Shown piece after piece: positions 1 through 10,400 of a stretch of 64,000 nucleotides of DNA. Positions within the stretch are counted from its first letter, which is position 1, and the number at the start of each line of letters is the position of its first letter. The translations under genes were made by a program, and so were the position numbers. The stretch comes from Deltaproteobacteria bacterium (GTDB lineage Bacteria > Myxococcota_A > UBA9160 > JAFDDA01): positions 1 to 64,000 of the forward strand of contig JAFDDA010000014.1 in assembly GCA_019311105.1 (NCBI GenBank). Reading direction: 5' to 3'. Below the pieces are notes generated by a model. The model was not told the DNA's origin. It ran no database searches and saw only the letters and a list, made by a program, of their open reading frames with translations.

Positions 1-1946
1 CGCGCCTCCTCGAGCCGGCCGATGCGCGCGAACTCGACGGCGAGCCGAGCCTGGGCCAGGGCAAAGTCCGGCCGGACCCGCACGGCATCCAGGAAGCTCT
101 CGAGAGCCGCGTCGAAGGCGCCGGCACCCATCCAGATCATCCCCACGCGGAATCGGACGAAGGCGTCGTAGGGTGCGAGGGCGAAGGCTCGGCGGGCATG
201 TTCGGCCGCCGCCGCGAGATTCGCAGGCGCCCCGGACGCACCGGTCTGGATCCATTGCAGACCGATCTGCACCCACACGTCTTCGGGTTCGATCTGCGCC
301 GCCCGCTCGAAGTCGGCGCGGGCCCCGGCACGGTCCCCCACGACGATGCGCACCTCGGCGCGGACGGTGTAACGCTGCGCCGCCGTCGGGTCGAGTGCGA
401 CGGCGCGGTCGGCATGTTCGAGGGCTTCCGCGGCCCGCCCCGAGTAGAGCAGCGAAGATGCCAGCAAGCCATGTGCCCGCGCGCTCGCGGGCGCATGCAC
501 GAGGAACTCGCGCAGCGCCACCTCCGCATCGCCGTAGCGCTGCTCCATCATGGCGTTCGCGCCTTCCTGGACCAGGGCGTGATGGCGGATGCCGTCCTTC
601 GGGTCGAGCCCGGTGGCGACGACGGTCTCCTCGGGCAGCGCGTAGCCCAGGGCCTGGAGTCGCGCGCGTTCCTCGGCCGGCAGCTCCAGCCGTGCGGCGA
701 CCCCACCCGCGGCGAGGATCGCTTCGATCCGCGCGTCGAGTTCGGAAACCCGCGGCGCCACATCGGGGGAGCCGGACAGATCGCGTTCCTGACCCGGGTC
801 ATCCGCGATGCGGTAGAGCTCGGGCCGCGGAGCCCGCACGTAGAGCTCCGTTGCGGTGCGGACCGCATGGAGCGGAGCCCACCCGAAGTCGAGTTCGGGG
901 ATGAGGGTCTCGGCATAGGCCCAGTGCGGGGACGGCGCCGCGCCGACGGCGAGCAGCGGCACGAGGTCCGCCCCATCCGTGTCCGAAAGGCTCGGCAGAC
1001 CCGCGAGAGAAAGAAGTGTCGGCGTGACGTCGACGGCCCGCACCACCCCGGAAACCTCGCGCCCCGGCGGGACACCCGGGCCCGAAAGCACGAAAGGCAC
1101 GCGGAGGGCTCCGTCGTAGAGCGTCAGCCCGTGTGAGGTTTCGCCGTGCTCCCCGAGGCTCTCGCCGTGGTCCGAAGTCACCGCCCAGACGGTCGAGGCG
1201 TCGCGGCCCTGGGCCTCGAGCGCGGACCGCAGGCGTCCGACCTCGTGGTCCACGTAGGCGATCTCGGCATCGTAGGGCCGGTCGGGGAAGCGGGCCGCGA
1301 AGGTCGGCGGTGCTCGGTGGTCGTGATGCGGGTCGTAGTAGTGCACCCAGAGGAAGAACGGCTTGTCGCCGAGAGATGCAAGCCAGGCGAGGGCTCCGTC
1401 GGTCACCTCGGTGGCGGTCCGCTCGACGAAGCCCACGTTGCCCGCCTTGCGGGTGCCGACATCGTCGTTGTACTCGTCGAATCCACGGCCGATCCCATAG
1501 CGGCCGCGTAGCACGACGGCGCCCACCACGGCACCGGTGGCGTAGCCGGCCTTCTGAAACTGCTCGGCGAGAGTGGGAAGCGATTCGTCGAGCCGAAATG
1601 TCCCGTTGTGTCGCACGCCGTGACGCGGCGGCCAGACCCCGGTCAGCAGGGTTGCGTGCGACGGCAGAGTGATCGGGGTCGCGGCGATGGCCGTCTCGAA
1701 CCGAGCGCCCGCTGCGGCGAGCCCATCGAGCACGGGCGTGCGTGCGAACTCGGCACCGTATGCACCCACGTGGTCGGCGCGCAGTGTGTCGATGGTGACG
1801 AGGACGACGTTCGGCCCGGTCGCCTGCGCGGCGTCGGCCACGCGCTCGTGGTCGATGCGGTTGCATCCGAGGGACAGCGATCCGAGGGACAGCATCGCCA
1901 TCACCACCAGGCCGACGGCCGCCCTCCGCAAGACCCAGCTCCCCAT
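1..1946 (-). CDS. Sulfatase/alkaline phosphatase-superfamily lipoprotein with C-terminal TPR repeats (3' end truncated by window edge)
   Basis: Minus-strand reading from ATG at 1946: MGSWVLRRAAVGLVVMAMLSLGSLSLGC(lipobox)NRIDHERVADAAQATGPNVVLVTIDTLRADHVGAYG...TPITLPSHATLLTG...VTSDHGESLGEHGE, then TPR-like repeats. Absent from the ORF track because it has no stop inside the window. Confidence 0.85.
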   Translation of the reverse strand, partial: MGSWVLRRAAVGLVVMAMLSLGSLSLGCNRIDHERVADAAQATGPNVVLVTIDTLRADHVGAYGAEFARTPVLDGLAAAGARFETAIAATPITLPSHATLLTGVWPPRHGVRHNGTFRLDESLPTLAEQFQKAGYATGAVVGAVVLRGRYGIGRGFDEYNDDVGTRKAGNVGFVERTATEVTDGALAWLASLGDKPFFLWVHYYDPHHDHRAPPTFAARFPDRPYDAEIAYVDHEVGRLRSALEAQGRDASTVWAVTSDHGESLGEHGETSHGLTLYDGALRVPFVLSGPGVPPGREVSGVVRAVDVTPTLLSLAGLPSLSDTDGADLVPLLAVGAAPSPHWAYAETLIPELDFGWAPLHAVRTATELYVRAPRPELYRIADDPGQERDLSGSPDVAPRVSELDARIEAILAAGGVAARLELPAEERARLQALGYALPEETVVATGLDPKDGIRHHALVQEGANAMMEQRYGDAEVALREFLVHAPASARAHGLLASSLLYSGRAAEALEHADRAVALDPTAAQRYTVRAEVRIVVGDRAGARADFERAAQIEPEDVWVQIGLQWIQTGASGAPANLAAAAEHARRAFALAPYDAFVRFRVGMIWMGAGAFDAALESFLDAVRVRPDFALAQARLAVEFARIGRLEEA

Positions 1947-2097
1947 TAGCGCGCACCCCTCCCGCATCCATCCTTCATCGGCTCGGAAAGAGGCGGGGTT
2001 GAGGCCCCTTCTTGCCGGCGTGCGACACGCCTCAACCCCAAGCGAGGAAGTGTTGCAGCCCGCCTCAGCCCCAGGAGAGGAAGTGTCGCGGCCCGCC

Positions 2098-2970
2098 TCA
2101 GCCCCAAGCGAGGAAGTGGATCGGCGAGAGCAGCACCAGCAAGGCACCCAGGGCGATGGCCGGGCCGAAGCCGAAGGGCATGGTCCAGCTCCGCGTGACC
2201 GCTGCGGTGGCGAAGCCGAGCAGGAGCCCCAGGAAGCACGCGGCGAAGATCGTCTCGAGGACACCCGCCGGGCCGAGGAAGGCCCCGATCGCCGCGAGCA
2301 GCTTCACGTCGCCGAACCCCATACCGGGGAACCAGGTCCAGTAGTCGAGGCTTGCCGGCCGCGGGAGCGACTCGCCCTCCCCCGGCCAGTGCGGGAACTC
2401 ACGACCGACCGCCACGGAGACGCGTGCGTGCAGAAAGCCCACGGTCCAGAGCAAGCCGCCGCCGAGGAGTGCGCCCACCAGCGAGGGCCGAAGTGCTTCC
2501 GAGAGCGCGGCGCCGCCGCGCCACGCAAGCCAGGGCATGGCCACGAGCCCGAGGAGGAGACCGCCCAGCGAGATCTCGTCGGGAATGATCTGGTGGTCGA
2601 AGTCGATGAGCGCCGCGGTGACGAGGCCCGCCGCGAAGACCAGGAAGAGCAGCGTCTCGACCGAGAGCCCGTAGCGCCACGCCACGGCAGCGAACGCCAG
2701 GCCCGTCACCGCTTCGACGGCCGGGTAGCGCAGCGAGATCCCCGAACCGCAATCGCGACAACGCCCCCGGAGAAGCAGCCACGACAGCACGGGGATGTTG
2801 TCCCAGGGCCGGATCGCCGCATCGCACCCAGGGCAGTGGGAGCCCGGATGGACGATGGATTCGCCCCGCGGCAGCCGGTACACCACCACGTTCAGGAACG
2901 AGCCGACCAGCAGGCCGAGCCCCAGCGCGACGCCGAGCACGAACCCCGTGGGTTCGACTACGGGCTGCAT
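2098..2970 (-). CDS. pilD: Prepilin peptidase (type IV leader peptidase)
   Basis: ORF MQPVVEPTGFVLG..GSFLNVVVYRLPRGES..HCPGCDAAIRPWDNIPVLSW..CRDCG..RYPAVEAVTG..DFDHQIIPDEIS..GFGDVKLLAAIGAFLG; CxxC pairs and catalytic Asp motifs of the family. Confidence 0.95.
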   Translation of the reverse strand: MQPVVEPTGFVLGVALGLGLLVGSFLNVVVYRLPRGESIVHPGSHCPGCDAAIRPWDNIPVLSWLLLRGRCRDCGSGISLRYPAVEAVTGLAFAAVAWRYGLSVETLLFLVFAAGLVTAALIDFDHQIIPDEISLGGLLLGLVAMPWLAWRGGAALSEALRPSLVGALLGGGLLWTVGFLHARVSVAVGREFPHWPGEGESLPRPASLDYWTWFPGMGFGDVKLLAAIGAFLGPAGVLETIFAACFLGLLLGFATAAVTRSWTMPFGFGPAIALGALLVLLSPIHFLAWG

Positions 2971-3033
2971 CGAACGGTCTCCCCCGACATGCTTGGAATC
3001 TATCGGACGGAGAGAGGCCGAGCCCCCTGGCGT

Positions 3034-3804
3034 CTAACGGAAATCCTTGAAGTGGAAGACGACGGAGCCGAGCAGCAGCACGACCGAGATGTAGGCCAGG
3101 CCGTAGAGCAGCGGAAACCACACCTCGGCGGGTGTGACCGGCAAGCCGTGGAGCGCCTCGACGGTGAGGTTGAAGCTCTCGAGGTCGGGCAAGAGCCGGT
3201 AGAGGACGTTCGCCGCCGTCTTCACCGACTCGACGTCGGATTGGCTACCGAGCTGCTTCAGGTCGCGCGTCAGATGGCCCACGACATAGAAACCGCCCGT
3301 AAAGAACGAGGCCAGCATCGGCGTGGTGAAGGCGGAGAAGAACGTCGCGATCGCAACGAGCATCGCCACCTCCCCCGCCGTCAGCAGCAGGGCATAGAAG
3401 TGCTGGGCGTGGATCGGCGCGCCGGTCAGGTAGGAGACGGCCAGGAAGGCCACGCTCATCACGATGACCTGCATCCAGACCGTCGCCACGAGGCCCAGGT
3501 ACTTGCCGATCAGGAACTCCCAGCGGGCCACCGACTTCGTGACGATCGTGTAGATCGTGCGCCGGTCCACTTCCTTGTGGATCAGACCCACACCGAGGAA
3601 GATCGAGATCAGCGCCGAGAAGAGCCGGATCGCCGAGAGCCCGACGTCCTGGATGATGCGCTCCTGTTCGACGTAGGAGAGCGTCGAGAGCAGCACGCCC
3701 ACGCCGATCAGCAGGACGGCGAAGAACACCAGGGCGTAGAGGACCTTGTTCCGCACGGCTTCTCGCACGGTGTTGTTCGCGATGGTCGCGATGCGGCCGA
3801 ACAT
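3034..3804 (-). CDS. pilI: ABC-2 type transporter permease (PilI-like by synteny)
   Basis: Start [34 protein letters not shown]; polytopic; start overlaps stop of upstream ATPase at 3804. Confidence 0.75.
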   Translation of the reverse strand: MFGRIATIANNTVREAVRNKVLYALVFFAVLLIGVGVLLSTLSYVEQERIIQDVGLSAIRLFSALISIFLGVGLIHKEVDRRTIYTIVTKSVARWEFLIGKYLGLVATVWMQVIVMSVAFLAVSYLTGAPIHAQHFYALLLTAGEVAMLVAIATFFSAFTTPMLASFFTGGFYVVGHLTRDLKQLGSQSDVESVKTAANVLYRLLPDLESFNLTVEALHGLPVTPAEVWFPLLYGLAYISVVLLLGSVVFHFKDFR

Positions 3805-4769
3805 CACAGGCCCTCCTGTTCGCGCGCGTGTGTCGTCTCTTCGACGGTTTCCAGGAAGATCGATTCCAGCGAGACGCGGACCGGAGTCACCGAAAGAACC
3901 TGAGCGCCCGCCTCGAGACACGCACGCAGCAGATCGCTCACGATCTTCTCCGGAACGCGGGCTTCGACCTGCTGGCCATGGTCTCGCAGCTCTGCCCGGA
4001 AGCGCTCTTCGAGGGTCGAGGCCAGCTCCGCCGACACGTTCGCCAGCACGACGTCGGCCCTCTGCTGATCCGAAGAGATGAAGTGTTCGATCTGGCCTTC
4101 GTAGCGGATCTTGCCCTCGACGATGATGGCCACGCGATCGCACACCATCTCGACGTCGGACAGGATGTGGGTGTTCATGAAGACGGTCTTGCCGTCGGAG
4201 CGCAGCCGCAGGATCAGATCGCGGATCTCCTTGCGTCCCAGCGGGTCGAGTCCGCTCATGGGCTCGTCGAGGAACACGATCTGCGGGTCGTGGATCAACG
4301 CCTGGGCGATGCCCGCGCGCTGCAGCATGCCCTTCGAGTAGGTACGGAGGCGCGCATCGCCGGCGTGGGAGAGGCCCACCCAGCCGAGCAGCGTCGCGAT
4401 CCGCTCGGGCCGATCGGCGCGCGGGACGCCCGACAGCTTGGCGTAGAAGTCGAGGAACTCGACGCCGGTCAGGTAGTCGTAGAAGTACGAGACCTCCGGA
4501 AGGAAGCCCACGTGCTTTCGGAAGCCCGACTCCTGGATGTCGTGGCCCAGGATGCTGGCCGTGCCTGCCGTCGGACGGATGAGACCCATCAGCGTCTTCA
4601 GCATCGTGGTCTTGCCCGCGCCGTTCGGCCCGACGAGTCCGAAGATTTCGTTCTCCTGCACGCTGAAGGTGATGCCGTCGAGCACCCGCTTGGCGCGCAG
4701 ACCCAGCCCTGGTCGGAACTCCTTGACGAGGCCCTCGACCCGGACGACTTCCCGGCCTTCCGTTGTCAT
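3804..4769 (-). CDS. pilH: ABC transporter ATP-binding protein (PilH-like by synteny)
   Basis: [38 protein letters not shown] (Walker A), [33 protein letters not shown] (signature and Walker B). Confidence 0.85.
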   Translation of the reverse strand: MTTEGREVVRVEGLVKEFRPGLGLRAKRVLDGITFSVQENEIFGLVGPNGAGKTTMLKTLMGLIRPTAGTASILGHDIQESGFRKHVGFLPEVSYFYDYLTGVEFLDFYAKLSGVPRADRPERIATLLGWVGLSHAGDARLRTYSKGMLQRAGIAQALIHDPQIVFLDEPMSGLDPLGRKEIRDLILRLRSDGKTVFMNTHILSDVEMVCDRVAIIVEGKIRYEGQIEHFISSDQQRADVVLANVSAELASTLEERFRAELRDHGQQVEARVPEKIVSDLLRACLEAGAQVLSVTPVRVSLESIFLETVEETTHAREQEGL

Positions 4770-5692
4770 TGCTCGCTTCCCTCTCGAACGTTCGTTTTTG
4801 CCGTCTTCGCCGACGGCGTGAACAGGCCCGGCCGATGATGCTGATGCACCTGGTATCGCGCCTTGTAGTAGCTGGAGACGATCTCTCCGGTCCGGTTGTC
4901 GAGCATCCATTCCCAACCGTGGATCTCGGGCGGCAGCTCCCTCAGCACACGCTTCGGGCCGACCGCCAGCTCTTCGACCTGTTCGATGTCACGCCCGTGT
5001 CGTTTCTTGAACCTCTCGCGCGCGTCATCGAGCATCCGCGCGCGGCGCTCGGTCTCGATCTCGTCGAGGGCCTTCTCATACTCGACCCGTGCGGCAGGCC
5101 CCGGCGCGCTGCGGTGCAGCTCGCTCAACATCGCGGCAGCCACCTCCAGGCCCTCGCTCTGGGAGCGCAGGCGCGGCACCAGGCGCTTCAGATAGGCCGG
5201 GGAGCCGGCAATCCCGGCCGCCGCTTCGAGCTCGTCGGCTGCCTCGGGATACTCGGCCAGGTAGTAGAAGTGGTTGAAGCCTTTGTAGAAGTAGTTCCGC
5301 CAGTCGCTCGGGTGGTTCTCGATGGCCCGCTCGAGGAGCTCGTTCGCGAAACGCACGTCGTTCTCGCTGCCGGTCATCCAGATCGCAGCGAAGCGGTAGG
5401 GGTGTCCGACGTGAGGGTTGAGCTGTGTGACGATGTCGACGAGCCGGCCGATCGTGTAGCCGTGGGCGGAAGGGTCCTCGACGGCACCGCCGACGAGCTG
5501 GATGGCTTGGAGCCAGTAGTAGTCGGAGGCCAGCGAGTCGAAGCCGAGCGAAGCGATCTTGGCCAGCTGAGGCTGCGGAACGAAGGCCTCACCCTTGGCG
5601 GACTTCGGGGTGCTCGGGATCTCTGCGTGGATCCGGTCCACGCCCGTGGCCAGGAGTGCCACGGCGAGAACGCAAGCAATTCGATCGATCAT
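4766..5692 (-). CDS. TPR-like periplasmic protein; PilG-like by position between pilin and ABC genes
   Basis: MIDRIACVLAVALLATG signal-like N-terminus; overlaps pilH start; pilA-G-H-I-D order as in Myxococcus. Confidence 0.55.
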   Translation of the reverse strand: MIDRIACVLAVALLATGVDRIHAEIPSTPKSAKGEAFVPQPQLAKIASLGFDSLASDYYWLQAIQLVGGAVEDPSAHGYTIGRLVDIVTQLNPHVGHPYRFAAIWMTGSENDVRFANELLERAIENHPSDWRNYFYKGFNHFYYLAEYPEAADELEAAAGIAGSPAYLKRLVPRLRSQSEGLEVAAAMLSELHRSAPGPAARVEYEKALDEIETERRARMLDDARERFKKRHGRDIEQVEELAVGPKRVLRELPPEIHGWEWMLDNRTGEIVSSYYKARYQVHQHHRPGLFTPSAKTAKTNVREGSEQ

Positions 5693-5749
5693 CGTAACTT
5701 TCCCCTCGAAAAGCTCCGGGCGGTTCGACCGCCAACCGGGGGGCGCCTC

Positions 5750-6322
5750 CTAGTAGCGCCCCGCTCCTCCCGCCACCGCGACCGTGTCGTAGATCGGAAC
5801 CCCACCCTGATTGACGGGCGGCAGCACCGTCCCGGCGAGAATGCTCGAGCTGCAGGTCGAGGGCGGAACTGCCAGATCCGTGATGCTCGGGCTCACGAAC
5901 ATGACGGCAGCGACGAGGCCGTTCCCATCGATGTCGGAGTAGCCCGTCGCGGTGAAGCAGCCAACGCAGCAGGCCGCGTCGATGTCGGAGGCGTTGGTGT
6001 CGTAGCGAAAGAGGACGTCGCCTTCAGGGCGCCAGCCCAGGGACGCGAAGCCCGGCGTCACGCCACCCAGCCACGGAACCGGGTCCATGGTCAGCGGGTT
6101 GACGGGCGACGGTGCCGCGCCGACATAGCGATTGTATTCTGCGGAATAGGCGCGCTGGGATTTGGCCAGCGCGGAAAGGTTGGTGAAGCCTTCGGAGCGC
6201 CTCGAACGGTACTGGTAGTCCTTGAAGTTCGGGATCGCGACGGTTGCCAAGATCCCGATGATCGCGACGACGATCATCAGCTCGATCAGCGTGAAACCAT
6301 CGCTCCGGTTGTTGCTCGTCAT
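5750..6322 (-). CDS. Type IV pilin
   Basis: [41 protein letters not shown]; prepilin cleavage motif, Glu5, hydrophobic helix. Confidence 0.92.
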   Translation of the reverse strand: MTSNNRSDGFTLIELMIVVAIIGILATVAIPNFKDYQYRSRRSEGFTNLSALAKSQRAYSAEYNRYVGAAPSPVNPLTMDPVPWLGGVTPGFASLGWRPEGDVLFRYDTNASDIDAACCVGCFTATGYSDIDGNGLVAAVMFVSPSITDLAVPPSTCSSSILAGTVLPPVNQGGVPIYDTVAVAGGAGRY

Positions 6323-6376
6323 CGTGTCGCCCTCTCCCCTTTATCCTGAATCACCGTAGTTGGCTCCGTCATGCGA

Positions 6377-6404
6377 AGAGCCGGGGTCCGAAGACCCCGG
6401 CTCT
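6377..6404 (-). terminator. Perfect hairpin (12 bp stem, 4 nt loop) between two pilin genes; terminator/attenuator-like, no clear U-tract
   Basis: agagccggggtc-cgaa-gaccccggctct immediately downstream of the upstream pilin (stop 6423). Confidence 0.6.
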
Positions 6405-6422
6405 CAACCTATGACAGCCGTC

Positions 6423-6995
6423 TTAGAAGACGCTGTTGCCGTCCTGAACGTCGCAGGCACCCGTGACGTTGTTCATCACGTCAGCGGCGGCGCAGTCGGA
6501 GATCGGCGGTGCCGGCGAAGCGGTGCTGGAGACCACGTTGCCGTTCACGTCGAACACGAACTGCGGAGCGTGGTAGCCCCAGTTCTGCAGGTCGCCGTTG
6601 TTGTCGATGTCCGCATTGGCGCCGACGAAGTAGCACTGCCCGGAGCAGCCCGTGGACACGCCATACTGGAAGTACACCTGACCCTCGGGCCGCCAGCCGA
6701 TCGTGTCGAAGTTCGACCCGGCGTTACCGGTGTCCGAGAACGCGACCTTCGTGTCGGTCGGCAGCGAAGCCGGCGAAAGAAGGGCACTCTGGTACTGGTT
6801 GAACTCGGCCGTGAAGGCCTCTTCCGCCGTCCGGATCGCAGCAATGTTGATGCGACCTTCGGTGCTACGCGAGCGCAGCTGGAAACGCAGGAAGTTGGGA
6901 ATGGCGATGGCCGCCAGGATGCCGATGATCGCCACGACGATCATGAGCTCGATCAGCGTGAAACCGCCAGTTCGCTTCGCAGGAAGCTTCATCAT
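6423..6995 (-). CDS. Type IV pilin (second copy)
   Basis: [51 protein letters not shown]. Confidence 0.92.
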   Translation of the reverse strand: MMKLPAKRTGGFTLIELMIVVAIIGILAAIAIPNFLRFQLRSRSTEGRINIAAIRTAEEAFTAEFNQYQSALLSPASLPTDTKVAFSDTGNAGSNFDTIGWRPEGQVYFQYGVSTGCSGQCYFVGANADIDNNGDLQNWGYHAPQFVFDVNGNVVSSTASPAPPISDCAAADVMNNVTGACDVQDGNSVF

Positions 6996-7405
6996 GATGT
7001 TTCTCTCCTTGCTTCGAACTCCGCGCGTCAGACCCATGAGCACCGTGCTCGGGGGGACGGCCCGTCTGGGCCCCAACGCTCGAATCCCGAATACACTTCG
7101 TGGGCAAAGCAACCCGCGTGCCAGAACCGCAAAGAGTTTTTCGAGGGTTCGGCTCTCTCCCCGAACGGCGCAGAGTTCGACGCTTACCTGCACCCTTGTT
7201 TCATCGGCAACCGGAGTGGCTTCCGTAGCCCCAAGTGACGATCTGCGGCGTTCCGCGCCGACGATTCTCGTCACTTCGGCCAGCCCAGCGCGGGCCAGGG
7301 GGCTGGGCTTTCGCGGCCCACGGTGAGGCAGCGGGCAGCTCATCGATCGGCAGACCGGAACCCGAGCAGCCGGTTTTGCATTTAACTTTCCGGTTGCCAC
7401 CCCCG

Positions 7406-10400
7406 ATGACTCAGGAGATGAAACGCGCCGTCGTCACAGCCGCCCTGCTCTTCTCCGGGCTCACGGCCCTGGTGTATCAGGTGCTCTGGACCCGGCTGCT
7501 CGGCTTCGTCTTTGGCACGACCAGCGAAGCCATCGGTAGCGTGCTCGCGATCTTCTTCACCGGAATGGCGCTCGGCAACTGGTGGGCCGCCCGACGGCTC
7601 GGCCGGGTCGAGCGACCGTTGCGCGTGTATGGCTTGCTGGAAATGGGGATCGGGGTGTGGGCCCTCCTTTCTCTCCCGTTGTTGCACGCCCTGCCCGGCC
7701 TCTACGGCCTTCTCGGGGGCGACCCCGGCCCTGGCCTGACAGCGGTCTTGCGCCTCGCGGGCACTGCGGTCGTTCTGTTGCCACCGACCATTGCCATGGG
7801 CGCGACCCTGCCCGTGGTGGCGCGTGGCGTGGTGGGGGACGACGCGACGCTTGGGCGCTGGAGCGCGGTGCTCTATGCGGCGAACACGCTCGGCGCCGTG
7901 GTCGGTGCCTACCTCTGTGGCTTCTGGCTCTTGCCCGGCATCGGCCTCACCGCCTCGGTCCAACTCGGTGCGGCGCTGAACCTGGCGGTCGGAGCTGCGG
8001 CCGTGGCTCTCGTCGGCTCCGCACCGGCCGCCGCACGGATGCAGCCCGAGCAGGCCATGCCGCGCCCGGCGTCCAACCCACTCGATCACCGCGCCGCCTT
8101 CCTCGCCTTCTTTGCCATCTCGGGCTTCGTGGCCATCGGCTACGAGATCGTCTGGTCGAAGGTCTTCGGGATCGTGATGGAAGGGACGGTCTACGGGTTC
8201 TCCGCCGTGCTGGCGGCCTACCTGGCCGGCATCGCGCTGGGCAGTGCCGCCGTTGCACCCTTCGTCGACCGGCTGCGCGACCTGCCACGCGCCTTTGGCC
8301 TGCTCCATGTGGGAGCCGGCGTGGCGGTGGCCGTCGGCATCGTCGCGGTGCCCTACCTGCCTTGGGCCCACGCTCGTCTGGCCGCCGCCGCAACCGGGAG
8401 CGATGCAGTCCACCTGCTCTTCTTGCTGGTCCTCCCCATCGTGCTCGTGCCAACGGCGCTCTTTGGTGCGGCGTTCCCGATCCTCATCCGCATCTACACC
8501 GACCGCGCCGAGAACGTGGGCGAGGGCATGGGCCGCGCCATCTCGGTCAACACCGCCGGCAGCATCGTGTCGAGTCTGCTCGTCGGGTTCTGGGCGATCC
8601 CCACCCTGGGGATGGACCGCACCCTCCATGCACTCATTCTCGTCGACCTCGGCCTTGCGACCACCGTGTTGCTGGGGTTCCAGGCCACGCGCGGGCCGGG
8701 CCGCATGCCGTCCCTCGGCGCCGCCGCGGCGGGCTTCGTGCTGGTGGCGTTCGGCTACAACGGCGTGCACGCGGAGCTGGCAGTGGCCGGGCGCAATGTC
8801 GACGCCGAGACACTCCCCGCCTATCGGGCCGCACTGGCCGAGCGATCCTCGAAGCAGATCTTCGTCCGCGAAGGGCGAAACGCCATCGTCACGGTCAGCG
8901 ACGAGCTGGGCTCGCGCCGGCTCCGCACGAACGGACTGCCCGAGGCCGCCGTGAACCTGGGCCCGCCCTATAGCCCGGCCGCGACGAGCTTGCTCGGCGC
9001 CGTGCCGTACCTCGTGGCCGAGCGACCCGAGCGCGCCCTCGTGATCGGCCTGGGCGCGGGCAGCACGGTCGAAACCCTGCTGCGAACCCCCGTGCCCAAG
9101 ATCGAGGTGGTGGAGCTCGAGCCCGGCGTCGTACAGGCCATGGGAGTGCTTCACGCCGGGCGCGCGAACCCACTCGAAGACCCGCGCGTCACGCTCCATA
9201 CAAACGACGGCCGAAACGTATTGCTGCGCGCACGCCACTCCAACGCCCCGGGCTGGGACGTGATCGCATCGCAACCGAGCCATCCCTGGTTGATCGGAGC
9301 GGCCAACCTGTTCACCGAGGAGTACTTCTCCCTCGCACGGGATGCCCTGCGACCGGGCGGGGCCTTCGCGGTCTGGGTGAACGGGTTCCGCACGGATCGC
9401 GAAGCCTTCCTCGCTCTCGTCGCGAGCTTCGGGCGCGTCTTCCCGGGCGCGATGGTGGCCGACGTCTCGGCGAGCCACGACCGCTCGGCATTCCTGCTGC
9501 TCGGGATGCGCGAGCCCGGAGCGCTCGACCCCGCACAGATTCGCGAGCGACTGGGTCACGCCCCCCTCGCCGCCCACCTGGCCCACCACGGCCTCGCCGA
9601 GGCCGAGGCAATCCTCGCTCGCTTCGAAGGGCGCGCCGAAGATTTCACCACCCTCGCCGGCGGCGCTCGCAACACCGATGACAACGCCTACATCGAGACG
9701 CGCATTCCGCGCCAGCTCGAGTGGAAGGGCCTCAACTGGGAGGGCATCGAGTCGGAACTTCCGCTCGCAGCCCCCGTGCTCCCGCCGCTCGCCCAACCGG
9801 TTTCCACCCACGCAATCGCACGCCACATCCTCGACTCGATGGCCGCCGGCAGCGAGCCGCGCCCGACGCACAAGATCGAACGACTCCTCACCCAGCTCGG
9901 CGCGGGGCTCGATGACTACGACGCAAGGCTCCTGCGTGCCGAAGCGGGCCTGTTCGATCCGGCGGCGCGGACGGCGAGTGCGGCGGCGCTGCTCGCCCTC
10001 GCCGAAGCCGACCCCGGGCGGCCTGAGCCCTGGCGAATCCTCGGGCGCCATCACGCCACACGGCGGCGCGACTTCGCCCGGGCGGGCGAAGCGTTCGCCG
10101 CCGCGCATGCCCGCAGCGCGTCCGCCCAGGATGCCTACGACGCGGCTCGCGCCTTCGATTACGTGGCCCCGGAGCGCGCCTTGCGGATGATCGAACGCAT
10201 CCCCGCGGCCGAACGGCCGCGCTTCCCGCGCCTCGTCTGGTACGAGGCCAAGCGCGCCTTGCGGGCTGGCGAGAGCGGGCCGGGCCTGGCCGACACCCTC
10301 GCGGCACTGCGCCGCTATCGCGAAACGAGCGAGGGCCGACGGATCCCCGGTGTGAACCTCACCCTGGCGCGCCTGGCCGAAGCCACCGGCGACGAGCCGC

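Noticed and set aside
799-1971. 390-aa minus-strand ORF at the left edge
   Set aside because: Out of frame with the sulfatase-like protein, whose signal peptide, lipobox and motifs identify the true frame.
2028-2126. Possible CRISPR array from ~33 bp repeats
   Set aside because: Units are directly tandem with no unique spacers; no cas genes in the window.
1669-3903. 744-aa plus-strand ORF across sulfatase, pilD and pilI
   Set aside because: Spans several well-supported opposite-strand genes; composition is shadow-like.
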